In this document: piece by piece, positions 1-10,271 of the stretch
Numbering within the stretch: the stretch's first letter is position 1
How the letters are laid out: each line of letters opens with the position of its first letter
Origin: Terriglobia bacterium
GTDB lineage: Bacteria; Acidobacteriota; Terriglobia; Acidiferrales; UBA7541
DNA: 64,000 nt
Assembly: GCA_020073705.1 (NCBI GenBank)
Contig: JAIQES010000023.1
Span: forward strand, 1 to 64,000
Direction: 5' to 3'
Made by a program: the position numbers and the translations under genes
The notes under the pieces: generated by a model
Told to the model about the DNA's origin: nothing
Databases searched by the model: none
Seen by the model: the letters and a program-made list of their open reading frames with translations, nothing else

Positions 1-209
1 CTCGAGCCCTACTGGACGTACACGAAGAGTGCGCCCATCGACGAGGGACGCATCACGGTCACGAAAAACGCGGACGACAAGTAATTGAGCTCATGCGCGG
101 GGACCACATCGTGGTGCGGAAGGCGCCGGAAAAGCTGCGTTTAGTGCGGGCCGCAAAGAAAACGTATTTTGAGATCCTGCGAAACAAACTGAAGTGGGGC
201 GAGCGCTGA
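1..209 (+). pseudogene. nadK: C-terminal end of NAD kinase, apparently frameshifted
   Basis: The last 38 codons (93-209) read MRGDHIVVRKAPEKLRLV, then a YFEILRNKLKWGER end. This matches the C-terminus of bacterial NAD kinases, where a GD turn is followed by the signature YFxxLRxKLxWG. That frame, read upstream of about position 84, gives an unlikely His/Arg-rich peptide, while frame 1 (1-84) gives a plausible peptide ending ITVTKNADDK and then TAA. The simplest reading is one missing base near 80-92, either real or a sequencing error. The rest of the gene lies outside the window. It converges on lysA. The family assignment rests on the C-terminal motif only. Confidence 0.45.
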
Positions 210-287
210 GGCCACAGCTTGTTTCTGTCTTTCCCCTGTTTCCTCTTTTCCGAAATCAGTGTTTGCCTGTGTGCGTCTGTGGATTTC

Positions 288-1589
288 CTATTCCCCGCGA
301 ACAAGATCGGCGCGGGATTCGCGCCGCCGTATGACACGGAAACGGCGCCCAGTGACGAGGACTTCGACAGGGCGCGGGCGGGAGTTGTAGTTTGACGCCT
401 CGACAAAACCGTAAGCCCCGGCTCCCCACAAAACCAGCACATCGCCGGAAGTGACTTCTCCCAGAGGCCAATCCTGGACAAAACAGTCGCCGGATTCACA
501 GACCGGGCCGACTATATCGGCGCGAGTGAGGGCTCCTGCTCTTCGACGCATACGGGTAATGGAATGCGTGGCGCCATAGAGCGCCGGCCGCATGAAATCG
601 TTCATCGCAGCGTCCACCACGACGAAAGTCTTTCCCCGGTTGTGTTTGGTGTAAAGCACGCGCATCAAGATCACGCCCGCAGGGCCAATCAGCGAACGCC
701 CCGGTTCGATCAGCAAGTGACAGCCAAGCGGTCGAACCGCGCGCATCAGCTCGGAAGCATAGGCGGCCGCCTCGGGTGGCTGCTCCGTGGTGTAACGAAT
801 GCCGAGTCCCCCGCCGCAATCGAGATAACGGAGCGTAATGCCTTCGCGTCCCAGGTCGCGGACAAATTCCGCCAGGCGCACCAGCGCGCGGCGGTATGGC
901 GCAAGCGTCAAGATTTGCGAACCGATATGAGCGCTGATCCCCTGCCACTCGATCCACCGCGAGTCACGGTGCTCCAGATAGAGGCGCCGCGCGCCGTCCC
1001 AGTCAATGCCGAATTTGTGGCGATGGTGCCCGGTCGAGATGTGTGGGTGGCCGCCGGCCTGGACATCCGGATTGACGCGAATGGACGACGGGGCGCGCAC
1101 GCGGAGACGCGACGCTTCGGAGGCAAGCAAGTCGAGTTCAGCGGGCGATTCCACGTTGAACAGCAGGATGCGGGCACGAAGCGCCTCGCGGATTTCTTCG
1201 CGCGATTTGCCGGCGCCGGAAAAGACGATACGGTTTCCAGGAACGCCAATGCGGCGCAAGCGGTACAGCTCCCCGCCGGAGACAATATCGAAACCGCTGC
1301 CGAGCGCAGCGAAGACACGCAAGATGCCGAGATTCGAATTAGCCTTGACCGCGTAACAGATTGTGTGCGGGAGCGCGCCGAATGCGGAGTCCATGCGCCG
1401 GTAGGCCTGCTCGATGCTCGCGCGGCTATACAGATAGGCGGGGGTTCCCACCTGCTTGGCGGCTTCATCCACCGGAACGCCCTCGCAATATAGACGCGAT
1501 CCGCGATACGAGAAGCCGGGGGTATAGCGCACCGGATCGGCCGGTCGCGGCACACGGCGCCCGCGCGAATCAGAAGTTCGCGCGCTCAC
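288..1589 (-). CDS. lysA: Diaminopimelate decarboxylase
   Basis: Decarboxylates meso-diaminopimelate to L-lysine with PLP, the last step of lysine synthesis, in the cytoplasm. The 433-aa protein has the alanine-racemase-fold barrel with the PLP lysine in YAVKAN (K82), HIGSQI at 221-226, the glycine-rich phosphate loop CGGGLG near 258-263, EPGRS at 295-299 and the catalytic Cys in CESGD (C364). The GTG start overlaps the TGA stop of the upstream phosphatase (GTGA), so translation is probably coupled. The N-terminal 25 residues are Arg-rich and extend beyond the usual family start, so a start slightly downstream is possible. Confidence 0.95.
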   Translation of the reverse strand: MSARTSDSRGRRVPRPADPVRYTPGFSYRGSRLYCEGVPVDEAAKQVGTPAYLYSRASIEQAYRRMDSAFGALPHTICYAVKANSNLGILRVFAALGSGFDIVSGGELYRLRRIGVPGNRIVFSGAGKSREEIREALRARILLFNVESPAELDLLASEASRLRVRAPSSIRVNPDVQAGGHPHISTGHHRHKFGIDWDGARRLYLEHRDSRWIEWQGISAHIGSQILTLAPYRRALVRLAEFVRDLGREGITLRYLDCGGGLGIRYTTEQPPEAAAYASELMRAVRPLGCHLLIEPGRSLIGPAGVILMRVLYTKHNRGKTFVVVDAAMNDFMRPALYGATHSITRMRRRAGALTRADIVGPVCESGDCFVQDWPLGEVTSGDVLVLWGAGAYGFVEASNYNSRPRPVEVLVTGRRFRVIRRRESRADLVRGE

Positions 1590-3337
1590 TTGACCTTCAT
1601 CACCACCAGCGTGCGATCGTCCGTGATGGCGCCTCCCTGTGTGAACTCCTGCACCGCCTCGAGCATGCGGTCAGCCAGTTCGGCTGAAGAAAGATGTGTG
1701 TTCTCGCCGATGAGTGTTTTCAAGCGGGCGGCCCCGAACAACTTCCCGTCCCGGCTGCTCGCCTCGGTGAGTCCATCTGAGTAGAACACGAGAATATCGC
1801 CGGGATTCAGCGTGACGCTCCATTCGTCGTACGTGACATCGTCAAAGATGCCAATCGGGAACCCGTTGAGCTTAATGTGCTCGACACGGCCATCTTTCCA
1901 GAGAAAAGGGTACGTCTGGCCCGCATTGGCGACGCGGAGCTTGCGGCGTCCTTTCTGCCACGTGGCAAAGCAGATGGTCATGTAGCGGCCCTCGATGCGG
2001 CGGTCGCAAACGAGCTGATTCAACTGCCGAAGGAGTTCCGCGGGCTGGAGCTTGTGCGGAGAAAGGCTCCGAAGAATGCCGGTCGCGACGGCGCCATAGA
2101 GCGCCGCAGCGCTGCCCTTTCCGCTGACGTCTCCTAGCGCGACACCCAACTGCTGCGTGCCGTAGGAAAGGAAATCGTACAGGTCGCCGCAGACTTCCCG
2201 GGCGGAAAGAATCCGCGCGGCAATGTCCAGACCGAAGTCAATGCTGGGCACGGGACGCAGCAGCGCGTTTTGCAAGCGCTGCGCGGCGGTGAGTTCGCGT
2301 TCCATGCGGGCCTCGTCGCGGGCGAGCTTCTCGTACAAGCGCGCGTTTTCCAATGAGACGGCCAGATGCGCGGCAAGAATCGTGAGCGTCTGGACATGGT
2401 CCTCGGTGAAATAATTCGTTTGCGGGCTCTCCAGGTCGAGTACACCGACCACGCGGCCCTTGTGAATCAGGGGGATGGCCAGTTCGGATCGCGTCTCGGG
2501 ATTCACCATGATGTAGCGCGCGTCGAGTGTGACGTCCGGAACACGAACGGGCTGGCCGGAAGAAACCGCCGCGCCGACAATGCCTTCATTGGCGCTGACG
2601 CGCAGCTTCCCCTGCGCACTCTGGCCGTATTTCACGTCCAGGCGGTGGCGGAACACGTTGGTCCGCTCGTCGTAAAGCAGGATTCCTAGAATCTGATAGT
2701 CGATAACGCGTTTCACGAGTTCCGCGGCGCGGCGAAGCACTTCCTCTACGTCGAGAATGGAATTGGCCTCGCGTGCCACTTCGTTGAGGACCAGGAGCGT
2801 GTCGGCTTGGCTGCGAACGCGCTCGAATAGGCGCGCGTTTTCAATGGCGACGGCCAAACGGCTGGCCATCAGCGTCAAAATGCTTTGCTGATCGCGTGTG
2901 AAGTAATCAACCTGTGTACTCTGGATGTCGAGCACGCCGATGGATTGGCCTTTCACGATCAGGGGAATAACCAGCTCCGACCGGACCGAATCGATGATGT
3001 TGATATATCGCGGGTCTTCGCGGACATCCGGGACGCGAACCGCCCGGCGTGTGGCCGCCGCCGTTCCCGTAATGCCCTGCCCGATCGGGATTTGCCAGTC
3101 CTTGCTTGCTTCTTCACCGTAGCCGATGGTAAAGCGGTGGTAGAGACGCTGCGTGCTTTCGTCCAGCAGCATCACACCGAAAATTTCGTAGTCGATCATA
3201 CGCTTCACCAGCGAGGCGGTCTTCCGCAGCACTTCGTCGAGGTCCAGCGAGGAGTTGATTTCCTCGCTGAGCTCGGCCAGCGTCGCGAGGACCTCTGCGG
3301 GCATGTTAAGCGGTGGTTTGGTCGGTGCCAGATCCAT
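1586..3337 (-). CDS. Tandem-GAF PP2C/SpoIIE-type serine phosphatase
   Basis: A 583-aa cytoplasmic signalling protein. Two GAF domains (about 25-170 and 185-335) share paired motifs such as RVPDV and ELxIPL and presumably sense a small ligand or redox state. A short coiled linker (about 335-360, MERELTAAQRLQNALL) leads into an RsbU/SpoIIE phosphatase domain with metal-binding motifs GDLYDF (384-389), GDVSGKG (402-408), SDGLTEA (520-526) and a terminal DDRT. Such enzymes usually dephosphorylate an anti-anti-sigma factor, releasing a stress response. No STAS partner is adjacent, but an RsbW-like ATPase is encoded at 34048-34497. It is translationally coupled to lysA. The ligand is unknown. Confidence 0.9.
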   Translation of the reverse strand: MDLAPTKPPLNMPAEVLATLAELSEEINSSLDLDEVLRKTASLVKRMIDYEIFGVMLLDESTQRLYHRFTIGYGEEASKDWQIPIGQGITGTAAATRRAVRVPDVREDPRYINIIDSVRSELVIPLIVKGQSIGVLDIQSTQVDYFTRDQQSILTLMASRLAVAIENARLFERVRSQADTLLVLNEVAREANSILDVEEVLRRAAELVKRVIDYQILGILLYDERTNVFRHRLDVKYGQSAQGKLRVSANEGIVGAAVSSGQPVRVPDVTLDARYIMVNPETRSELAIPLIHKGRVVGVLDLESPQTNYFTEDHVQTLTILAAHLAVSLENARLYEKLARDEARMERELTAAQRLQNALLRPVPSIDFGLDIAARILSAREVCGDLYDFLSYGTQQLGVALGDVSGKGSAAALYGAVATGILRSLSPHKLQPAELLRQLNQLVCDRRIEGRYMTICFATWQKGRRKLRVANAGQTYPFLWKDGRVEHIKLNGFPIGIFDDVTYDEWSVTLNPGDILVFYSDGLTEASSRDGKLFGAARLKTLIGENTHLSSAELADRMLEAVQEFTQGGAITDDRTLVVMKVK

Positions 3338-3497
3338 AAATTCTTAATGCGTGTACTGCGCTCAAAACGCGCAAGTGTGAAACGCATTTCCTCGAAGTTA
3401 AGAAAATCCAGTATAGCAGGTGGGGATTACGATCTCGTGAAAAACCGATGACACATCGGGAGTTCGCCTGGCAAAGTATCCGGTCAAGATGGCGCGA

Positions 3498-4232
<735 letters not shown>

Positions 4233-4268
4233 GGCAATAATAGTGGTGCGACTCGCCGGGCTGCCGCA

Positions 4269-4811
4269 TCAAGACGGCGGAAGCGAGAGCACACAAACAT
4301 CCTTGAGGTTGCGGTACCGCTCGGCATAGTCCAGGCCATACCCAACGACAAATTCGTTGGGAATCTGAAAACCTACATAATCCGCCTTCACATCCTTGAT
4401 GCGGCGCTCCGGTTTATCGAGCAGCGCGGCTATGCGAAGCGATTTGGGTTTGCGCTGCTGAAGCACGCGCAGCAGGTATCCCAGGGTGAGTCCAGTGTCC
4501 AGGATGTCCTCAACCACAATAACATTCAAGCCCTCAATGCTCGTGTCGAGGTCCTTGACGAGGCGTACCTGCCCCGAGGTCTGGCTGCCGTCGCCGTAAC
4601 TGGAAACCGCCATGAAATCGAGCGAAACTTCGACACGAATCTGGCGGATCAGGTCGGACAGGAAGATGGCCGCGCCTTTGAGGACACCGATCAGGTGTAC
4701 GCGCTGGCCCTTAAAATCCTTGGAGATCTGCTGGCCCATCTCTCGAACGCGTTTCTGGACCACGCTGCTGCGCAAGAGGACCTTCAGATGTTCCTGGCCA
4801 CGGGAATGCAC
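4269..4811 (-). CDS. hpt: Hypoxanthine phosphoribosyltransferase
   Basis: Converts hypoxanthine or guanine with PRPP to IMP or GMP. The 180-aa type I PRTase has the PRPP loop VVEDILDTGLTL (about 98-109), the flexible-loop SSYGDGSQTSG (about 70-80), and the C-terminal purine-binding region with the typical NEFVVGYGLDY. The start is GTG at 4811, chosen because alignment to the family begins about ten residues later. It is the promoter-proximal gene of the hpt-deoC pair. Confidence 0.94.
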   Translation of the reverse strand: MHSRGQEHLKVLLRSSVVQKRVREMGQQISKDFKGQRVHLIGVLKGAAIFLSDLIRQIRVEVSLDFMAVSSYGDGSQTSGQVRLVKDLDTSIEGLNVIVVEDILDTGLTLGYLLRVLQQRKPKSLRIAALLDKPERRIKDVKADYVGFQIPNEFVVGYGLDYAERYRNLKDVCVLSLPPS

Positions 4812-5042
4812 TGTGGACCTCCTCCGCTCGGCGCGGTTACTCTAGCTCAGGCAGAGGGAAAGCTCAAGCAACGCGAACCTAGGCTAACCACGGATAACCT
4901 ACCAGATCCTCATAAACGCCATTATCGGCAACGGGCTCCTATACCAAAATGGAACTCTAGCAATGGCGAAGGTTTCTTGAGTCCAAGATTGCAACCTGTG
5001 GTTCTATTTCGCATCCAACAACGTATGCGTAGGAAGGAGACG

Positions 5043-6179
5043 ATGACTCACAGAATGCTTGCTGCCTCTTTCCTCTTCTTAATTGTGATATTCGGGGTCG
5101 CTCGAGGCCGCACACAAGAAAATGAAACAGCTCAGACCGCTGCTACCACGGCCTTACCCGCACCAGTTCAGAGAATCCTAACAAAGGATCCTGAATACAT
5201 GAAGTTGCTTATTCCACCTCTAGGTGATGATTTCCTTCGGACCTACAGCAAGGGGTATAGAGAAAAGTCAGCGGAGATTGAGGCCAGGGTTGCCGACATC
5301 AGCGATGAGAATCTTCGTAGCCGAGCGCGCAGCGATGAATGGGCCAGGGTGCTGAAGAAAGACCGAGACAGATTCAGAAACGAAGCAGAAGTAACTTTCA
5401 ATGAGGCGAAGACTTTATTTTCGCAGAAGCATCGAGACGGTTTGTTCGAAGTCGGGCACGTAACCTACGATGAAAATAATAATTCGCTAGCGGTGAAGAC
5501 AAGTCCAACGGCCCCGATCGAGGCTAATTTCCGTGTGGCTATGAATGGCGCAACGATAAACCAGATTTATGACAAGTTTCACCAAATTGCTAGCCAAGAG
5601 ACCGACCAAAAAGCTCATGAATACATTTCCAAGGCAGGAGTTGGTTCTATGTGTTCGAGAAACCCTGACTGGTGTTACAACCTTGCAAAAGAAGATATTG
5701 AACGAAACCTACGATCCGAGCGAATGGTTGTTGTAGCGCAAGGGGACTTGGCGGACAAGAAAATTGATCGTCTTCTTCTCGTAGACTATGACACCGAAGC
5801 GGTTCTTCTGGAACTGGACCCCCATCTTTCAGCCCTCAATAATGTGGCGTGGCGTTTTTCTGTTGGATTGGTCCTCACCATTTCAACAGAGTTGCGGTCC
5901 ACCGAAACACAGGTCCAGCCTGTAACTGCCGCCTCCACCGAACCGGGACCTTCGCCTAACCAACATATGGAAGGCACCAGTAACGGAAACATGGGCGAGT
6001 CCGTGTCAAACACGCCGATTTCCTCAAACATTCCTCCAACGCGCATTCGCGTCCCTGGCAAGGTGACGGCGGCGACGATCGTCGCCCAGACGAAGCCCCA
6101 ATATCCTCCGCAGGCACGTGCTGGTCATGTTCAGGGAGACGTGGTCCTTCACGCGATTATCGACAAGGAGGGAAAATAA
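5043..6179 (+). CDS. Exported protein with truncated TonB C-terminal domain
   Basis: The start is ATG 5043, preceded by AAGGAG 6-8 bases upstream. The product is 378 aa. An N-terminal signal segment (about 5-22, MLAASFLFLIVIFGVA) is followed by a charged helical region (about 60-130), an unidentified middle domain with a Cys pair (SMCSRNPDWC), a Pro/Ser/Thr linker and then the start of a TonB C-terminal domain (KPQYPPQARAGHVQGDVVLH). The domain stops at IIDKEGK, before the expected second half. In the next frame the sequence continues as KITGIRL for about 14 codons, resembling the missing strand, so a frameshift probably removed the domain end. The base composition is more AT-rich than the flanks. 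The function of the middle domain is unknown. Confidence 0.7.
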   Translation: MTHRMLAASFLFLIVIFGVARGRTQENETAQTAATTALPAPVQRILTKDPEYMKLLIPPLGDDFLRTYSKGYREKSAEIEARVADISDENLRSRARSDEWARVLKKDRDRFRNEAEVTFNEAKTLFSQKHRDGLFEVGHVTYDENNNSLAVKTSPTAPIEANFRVAMNGATINQIYDKFHQIASQETDQKAHEYISKAGVGSMCSRNPDWCYNLAKEDIERNLRSERMVVVAQGDLADKKIDRLLLVDYDTEAVLLELDPHLSALNNVAWRFSVGLVLTISTELRSTETQVQPVTAASTEPGPSPNQHMEGTSNGNMGESVSNTPISSNIPPTRIRVPGKVTAATIVAQTKPQYPPQARAGHVQGDVVLHAIIDKEGK

Positions 6180-6377
6180 CAGGCATCAGATTGCAATGTG
6201 GATGGCTGACTCCGTGAGGCATCAAACATCCCACGAGAACGTTCGGAATCCTTAAACCGGATCCTGCCCAAGAAAGCTCTCTCGGAAACGAGCCCACCAC
6301 TCAAATGTTGCTGACTGCGGGAAATAGATTCTTCATTGAATCTGATGCCACCAACGTGGCACCCTTGATCTTCATTT

Positions 6378-7412
6378 ATGACCTTGCCTGGTAAGAATTC
6401 GAGCGTCTGGCCCGGCAGCCGCGTAGTTGTGACGGGCGGCGCCGGATTCATTGGCAGCGTCCTGGTCTGGGAACTCAATCGGCGCGGATGTTCGAACGTC
6501 GTGATCGCAGACTTTCCGGCACAAGGCGAAAAACGCCGCAATCTCGCGGGTTTGCAATATACGGAGTATCTCGAACCCTGGACTCTGCTCGCCCAGCTGT
6601 CCTCGGGATCACTCGGAACCTTCGATTTCGCCTTTCACCTGGGCGCGTGTTCTTCCACGACGGAGGCGAACGAGGAATATCTGCGCGAAAACAATTACGA
6701 ATATACGCGCAAACTTGCGGAATGGGCGCTGCGCGCAGGCACGCGCTTTGTCTATGCCTCATCCGCTGCGACGTATGGAGACGGAAGCGCGGGCATGGAC
6801 GATACGGACCCTGGTCAACTGGAACGCTTGCAGCCTCTGAACCTCTACGGCAAATCAAAGCACTGGATGGATCTCCATGCGTGGCGGCAAGGCTGGTTGG
6901 ACCGCATCGTGGGGCTGAAGTATTTTAACATCTTCGGCCCGAACGAAAATCACAAGGGAGATATGCGAAGCGTGGTCTGCAAGAGCTACTCACAGGTGTT
7001 GGAAACGGGCGTGATTCGTCTTTTCAAGAGCTACCGTCCGGAATACCGCGACGGCGAACAACGGCGCGATTTCCTCTATGTCAAAGATGCTGTCTCCATG
7101 ACGCTACACCTGGCAACAAATCCGGCCGCCAACGGCATTTTCAATATCGGCTCGGGCAAGGCGCACACATGGAATGAATTAGCCTGCGCTGTCTTTGCCG
7201 CGCTCGGGCGCGAACCACGCATTCAATACGTCGAGATGCCGGAAGCGATCCGCGATAAGTATCAGTACTTCACCCGGGCAGACATACGGAAGCTGCTCTC
7301 CACCGGCTACCATCAACAAATTACGCCACTGGACGATGCCGTGCGCGATTACGTTGTGAATTACCTTATGCTGGCTAATCCGCTCGCCGGCAATATTCCT
7401 GGCTCTTTATAA
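6378..7412 (+). CDS. hldD: ADP-L-glycero-D-manno-heptose 6-epimerase
   Basis: Epimerises ADP-D-glycero-heptose to the L-glycero form used in the lipopolysaccharide inner core. The 344-aa short-chain dehydrogenase-fold protein has the NAD(P) motif GGAGFIGS (20-27), HLGACSSTTE (88-97), the catalytic YGKSK (157-161), and the HldD-specific FNIFGPNE with downstream HKGDMRSV. No clear Shine-Dalgarno precedes ATG 6378, but the Rossmann strand fixes the start to within about ten codons. The gene supports a Gram-negative host. No other heptose genes are adjacent. Confidence 0.93.
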   Translation: MTLPGKNSSVWPGSRVVVTGGAGFIGSVLVWELNRRGCSNVVIADFPAQGEKRRNLAGLQYTEYLEPWTLLAQLSSGSLGTFDFAFHLGACSSTTEANEEYLRENNYEYTRKLAEWALRAGTRFVYASSAATYGDGSAGMDDTDPGQLERLQPLNLYGKSKHWMDLHAWRQGWLDRIVGLKYFNIFGPNENHKGDMRSVVCKSYSQVLETGVIRLFKSYRPEYRDGEQRRDFLYVKDAVSMTLHLATNPAANGIFNIGSGKAHTWNELACAVFAALGREPRIQYVEMPEAIRDKYQYFTRADIRKLLSTGYHQQITPLDDAVRDYVVNYLMLANPLAGNIPGSL

Positions 7413-7479
7413 GCGATTCCCGGCATGGCCATCAGCGAAGCGAGGAATTTCTCTTTATTTAAGACCCAGGAAACGAGAG

Positions 7480-7508
7480 ATTCCTCGGCACGCAGCGTGC
7501 CTTGGAAT
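7480..7508. repeat. Imperfect palindrome, probably a dispersed intergenic repeat
   Basis: GGCACGC and GCGTGCC form a perfect 7-bp stem around a single A at 7494, flanked by ATTCC and GGAAT that pair after two mismatches. It sits in the gap between hldD and the next, convergent gene. The CCTCGG...TTGGAATGAC context looks like short dispersed palindromic repeats I have seen between genes of soil Acidobacteria. That resemblance is memory, not a search. It could also act as a weak bidirectional terminator. Confidence 0.45.
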
Positions 7509-7642
7509 GACAACGTTTTGAGTTTTTCCGCAGCCTGCTAAGTTGGAATTCTTGCGCGATCGTGGCCAGCAGCAAAATCGCCTACTTTCTATGTCGAGAA
7601 CACCCTGCTTTACCGACTCAAGACTGCACGAAATTCTCGGCA

Positions 7643-8761
7643 CTACGCCATCATCGGAATTTTCAGTAGCTTGCACATGTTTCCGCCGAGGATCGCGATC
7701 CGATCGGCATCGCTCAGCCCGGGCGTGGCAAAGACGTGATCCACCGGAGTCGTCGACCACGGAAAGGGGTAATCGGTGCCCAAGCCGATCTGATTGACAC
7801 CGACTACCGCGATCAAATGACGCAGCGCCTCCGGCGTGAAGACTATCGAGTCCACGTAAATTTGCTTTAAATATTCGGTGGGGTGCTTCTTGATGTTCTT
7901 TTTACATTCCGTGGGAAAAACCAAGCACCCATGATCCATGCGGTCGGCATAAGAGGGCAGATAGCCGCCACCATGTGCCGCGCAGATCTTTAAGTTGGGG
8001 AATCGATCCAGCGTTCCTTCGAAAATCATGTGCGAGAGAAAAATCGTGGTTTCCAGCGGGTTCCCGATCACATTTCCCAGGACACCATTTCCCTGAACCC
8101 GGTTGCGGATACCGGTCTGGTTTGCGCTGTTTTGAGGATGCACAAATATCGGAACCTGCAACTCCTCGGCCTTAGCCCAGAAGAGATCATACTTGGGCGA
8201 GGACAATTCCTCTCCGCCCGGCACACTGCAACCGATAGCGCCGCCGCGCAGTCCCCAGCGCTTGACGCCCTCTTCCAACTGCTGCGCCGCCAGTTCCGGG
8301 AACTGCAACGCGACCGAGGCAAATGCCACGAAGCGGTCGGGATGAGTCGCGCATATCGCCGCCAGTTTTTCGTTTTGAAGATCGACCAACCGGTGAGCGA
8401 GGTCCCTGTCGGCAGAGTACCAAAATGAATTGATACTGAGGGCCTGAACGTCGATGCCTTCCTTATCCATCTCCTGCAGGCGCCCGGGCCCCATTCCTGC
8501 CTCGTCGTAGTTACCGAGAGTGAATCCGTTGCGCCCTTCGAGCGGCGTGCCCTTCAGCAGGTCGGTAGCCTCCGGCACGATAACGTGACAGTGCACGTCC
8601 ACTGTCTTGACCCGGCGGTTGCCCACCATGACCTCACGGCGCTTGGTGGCACCTCCCGCCTGTCCGGGCCCGCCTACGGCATTGCTGACGCCGCGGCCTA
8701 GAAGTAACATTCCGGCGGATGCACCGGCCATATTCCTAAGGAACTCCCTACGATTGGGCAT
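7643..8761 (-). CDS. Tat-exported amidohydrolase-2 (ACMSD-like) family protein
   Basis: The start is taken as ATG 8761 because a Shine-Dalgarno (GAGGAGAG) sits just upstream and the protein then begins with a twin-arginine signal, NRREFLRNMAGASAGMLLLG. Mature residues carry the amidohydrolase metal ligands: DVHCH (HxH), a lysine/His region FVHPQ, AHGGGYLPSY and GTDYPF. Members decarboxylate or hydrolyse cyclic and aromatic acids; the substrate is not evident. A periplasmic Tat-exported member is less usual. Two secreted proteins on the same strand (the metallo-beta-lactamase-fold enzyme and the NHL protein) lie upstream, suggesting a shared extracytoplasmic degradation role. Confidence 0.85.
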   Translation of the reverse strand: MPNRREFLRNMAGASAGMLLLGRGVSNAVGGPGQAGGATKRREVMVGNRRVKTVDVHCHVIVPEATDLLKGTPLEGRNGFTLGNYDEAGMGPGRLQEMDKEGIDVQALSINSFWYSADRDLAHRLVDLQNEKLAAICATHPDRFVAFASVALQFPELAAQQLEEGVKRWGLRGGAIGCSVPGGEELSSPKYDLFWAKAEELQVPIFVHPQNSANQTGIRNRVQGNGVLGNVIGNPLETTIFLSHMIFEGTLDRFPNLKICAAHGGGYLPSYADRMDHGCLVFPTECKKNIKKHPTEYLKQIYVDSIVFTPEALRHLIAVVGVNQIGLGTDYPFPWSTTPVDHVFATPGLSDADRIAILGGNMCKLLKIPMMA

Positions 8762-8922
8762 TGCTCTCTCCTCAGCCGGAATGCTCCGGCAATCTCTGAA
8801 TTTGAAATCCTCCACCAATCTCGCTGTCAGTGGTGCCCACAGAGGCAGGGTTCACGCATCATTCGTACAGCACAGCACGCATCGCCTGGTCCGAGCCGAT
8901 CCCTGAAAAACTTAACAGGGGG

Positions 8923-10095
8923 TTAGCAGGCATGCGCAAGGTGGCTTTCCATGCGCTCGAGCGGGATCATCTCCGCCGCTTTGCCCTGCGCCGTCTTGAT
9001 CTGGTTGTATTCCTGTATGGCTTCTCTGATTCCCCCCGTATTTATGTCCGGGGTAAGGGAGCCGTTCCATTCGTCGTAAAGGCGGACCGTGTCCGTGATG
9101 ATGAGTTGGGTGCCAATCCAGTTGTCGAACCGGCCCAGGCGGATATCAGCGGCAGCGGCACCGGGAGTCATTTTGGCGTCGTACCGCTTGCGAGCCTCTA
9201 CGGTGAGTGTGCGGAAATAATCGGCCATTTCGTTCAGTTCCTTCTTACCGCCGATGGGACCGTGGCCGGGAACAATCACATCAACGTCCATCCCCAGGAT
9301 CTTGTCACAGGTCTCAATCCACTTGCTGACGTGGCCGTTCTGAGCAAAGGGCGCGACCCAGAAAAAGCCAATGTCGCCGGCGAACAGGATCTTCTGCTTC
9401 GGCAAATAGGCCATCATATCGCCCCACGTATGCGCGGGTCCGGCATTCATGAATCGGACTTCGGTGTCGCCGACGAAGACGGTCATGTCGTCCTTGAACG
9501 TCAGCATCGGCACCACGAGCTTGCGCGGCTCGACCACATCGGCAATTTTCCCGTAGGGTCCGGGCGTGGGGCTCCACATCTTGGGCGTACTTGGAATCGC
9601 TTTGAGCACCTCCTGGCGGCAGTAGGGATGGCTCCAGACCTCGGCATTCTGAAAAAATTGGAGGCCGGCGGTGTGGTCGCCATGATGGTGCGTCAGCAGC
9701 AAACGGCCGAAATCCTTGCCGGTAGCCTGTTTGCATGCCGCGATGTACGACTTGGCCGGAATGGGCCCTTGCGTGCCGTCGATGCCCCACATGTAATCGG
9801 GGCCAGCGATCATGCCGGGGTTCGAAACGCCGAAGTTGGATATGTTCGGGCCTCCTCCCTGCGTGTACGCGTAAACGTTGGGCGCGAGCTGCCGAAGTTC
9901 CTTGGACCAACTGGGCGGCATGGGATAGTGCGGATCCGTCGGAGGGCCCGTGGGCTGAAGGTCTTGCGCTGCAAGGTTCGCAGCCTCACCAGATCCTGCG
10001 AGAATTGCGGCGGCCCCGAGGAGCCCTCCAGCTCCCAACTGAATCGCTTCGCGACGGCTCAGGCCCGCTTTTCTAAAATCATCTCGCGTCAACAT
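8923..10095 (-). CDS. Tat-exported metallo-beta-lactamase-fold hydrolase
   Basis: 390 aa. The N-terminus SRREAIQLGAGGLLGAAAIL is a twin-arginine signal, so folded export is likely. The zinc-binding THHHGDHTAG (about 135-144) is the HxHxDH motif; further ligands are expected in GPAHTWGD (about 218) and GHGP (about 275). Start ATG 10095 has GAGGAAAA upstream. The domain order is that of quinoprotein-relay-type and glyoxalase-II-like zinc hydrolases rather than true beta-lactamases. It is 161 bp from the amidohydrolase start and in the same direction, so the two may share a transcript. The substrate is unknown. Confidence 0.87.
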   Translation of the reverse strand: MLTRDDFRKAGLSRREAIQLGAGGLLGAAAILAGSGEAANLAAQDLQPTGPPTDPHYPMPPSWSKELRQLAPNVYAYTQGGGPNISNFGVSNPGMIAGPDYMWGIDGTQGPIPAKSYIAACKQATGKDFGRLLLTHHHGDHTAGLQFFQNAEVWSHPYCRQEVLKAIPSTPKMWSPTPGPYGKIADVVEPRKLVVPMLTFKDDMTVFVGDTEVRFMNAGPAHTWGDMMAYLPKQKILFAGDIGFFWVAPFAQNGHVSKWIETCDKILGMDVDVIVPGHGPIGGKKELNEMADYFRTLTVEARKRYDAKMTPGAAAADIRLGRFDNWIGTQLIITDTVRLYDEWNGSLTPDINTGGIREAIQEYNQIKTAQGKAAEMIPLERMESHLAHAC

Positions 10096-10271
10096 TCGTT
10101 TTTCCTCACCGCGAATTCTACTCTCAATTTCCGATGATCGGAAGCCCTGGAACCAGGTTCAGGGGCGGCCCCTCCGAGCGTTCTGCTTCCAGGGATGCTC
10201 CCCACGGGCTGGCGATCACCTGCCCCTGGCGCGTCGAATCCTCGAGCTGTGGGCTGACGATTCGAGGGGAT

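Noticed and set aside
564-1493. 309-codon rightward open frame over lysA
   Set aside because: Antisense shadow. lysA on the other strand has the complete PLP motif set, and this frame has no domain sense or Shine-Dalgarno.
8830-10137. 435-codon rightward open frame
   Set aside because: Antisense to the Tat-exported hydrolase carrying THHHGDHTAG; its translation shows no recognisable motif.
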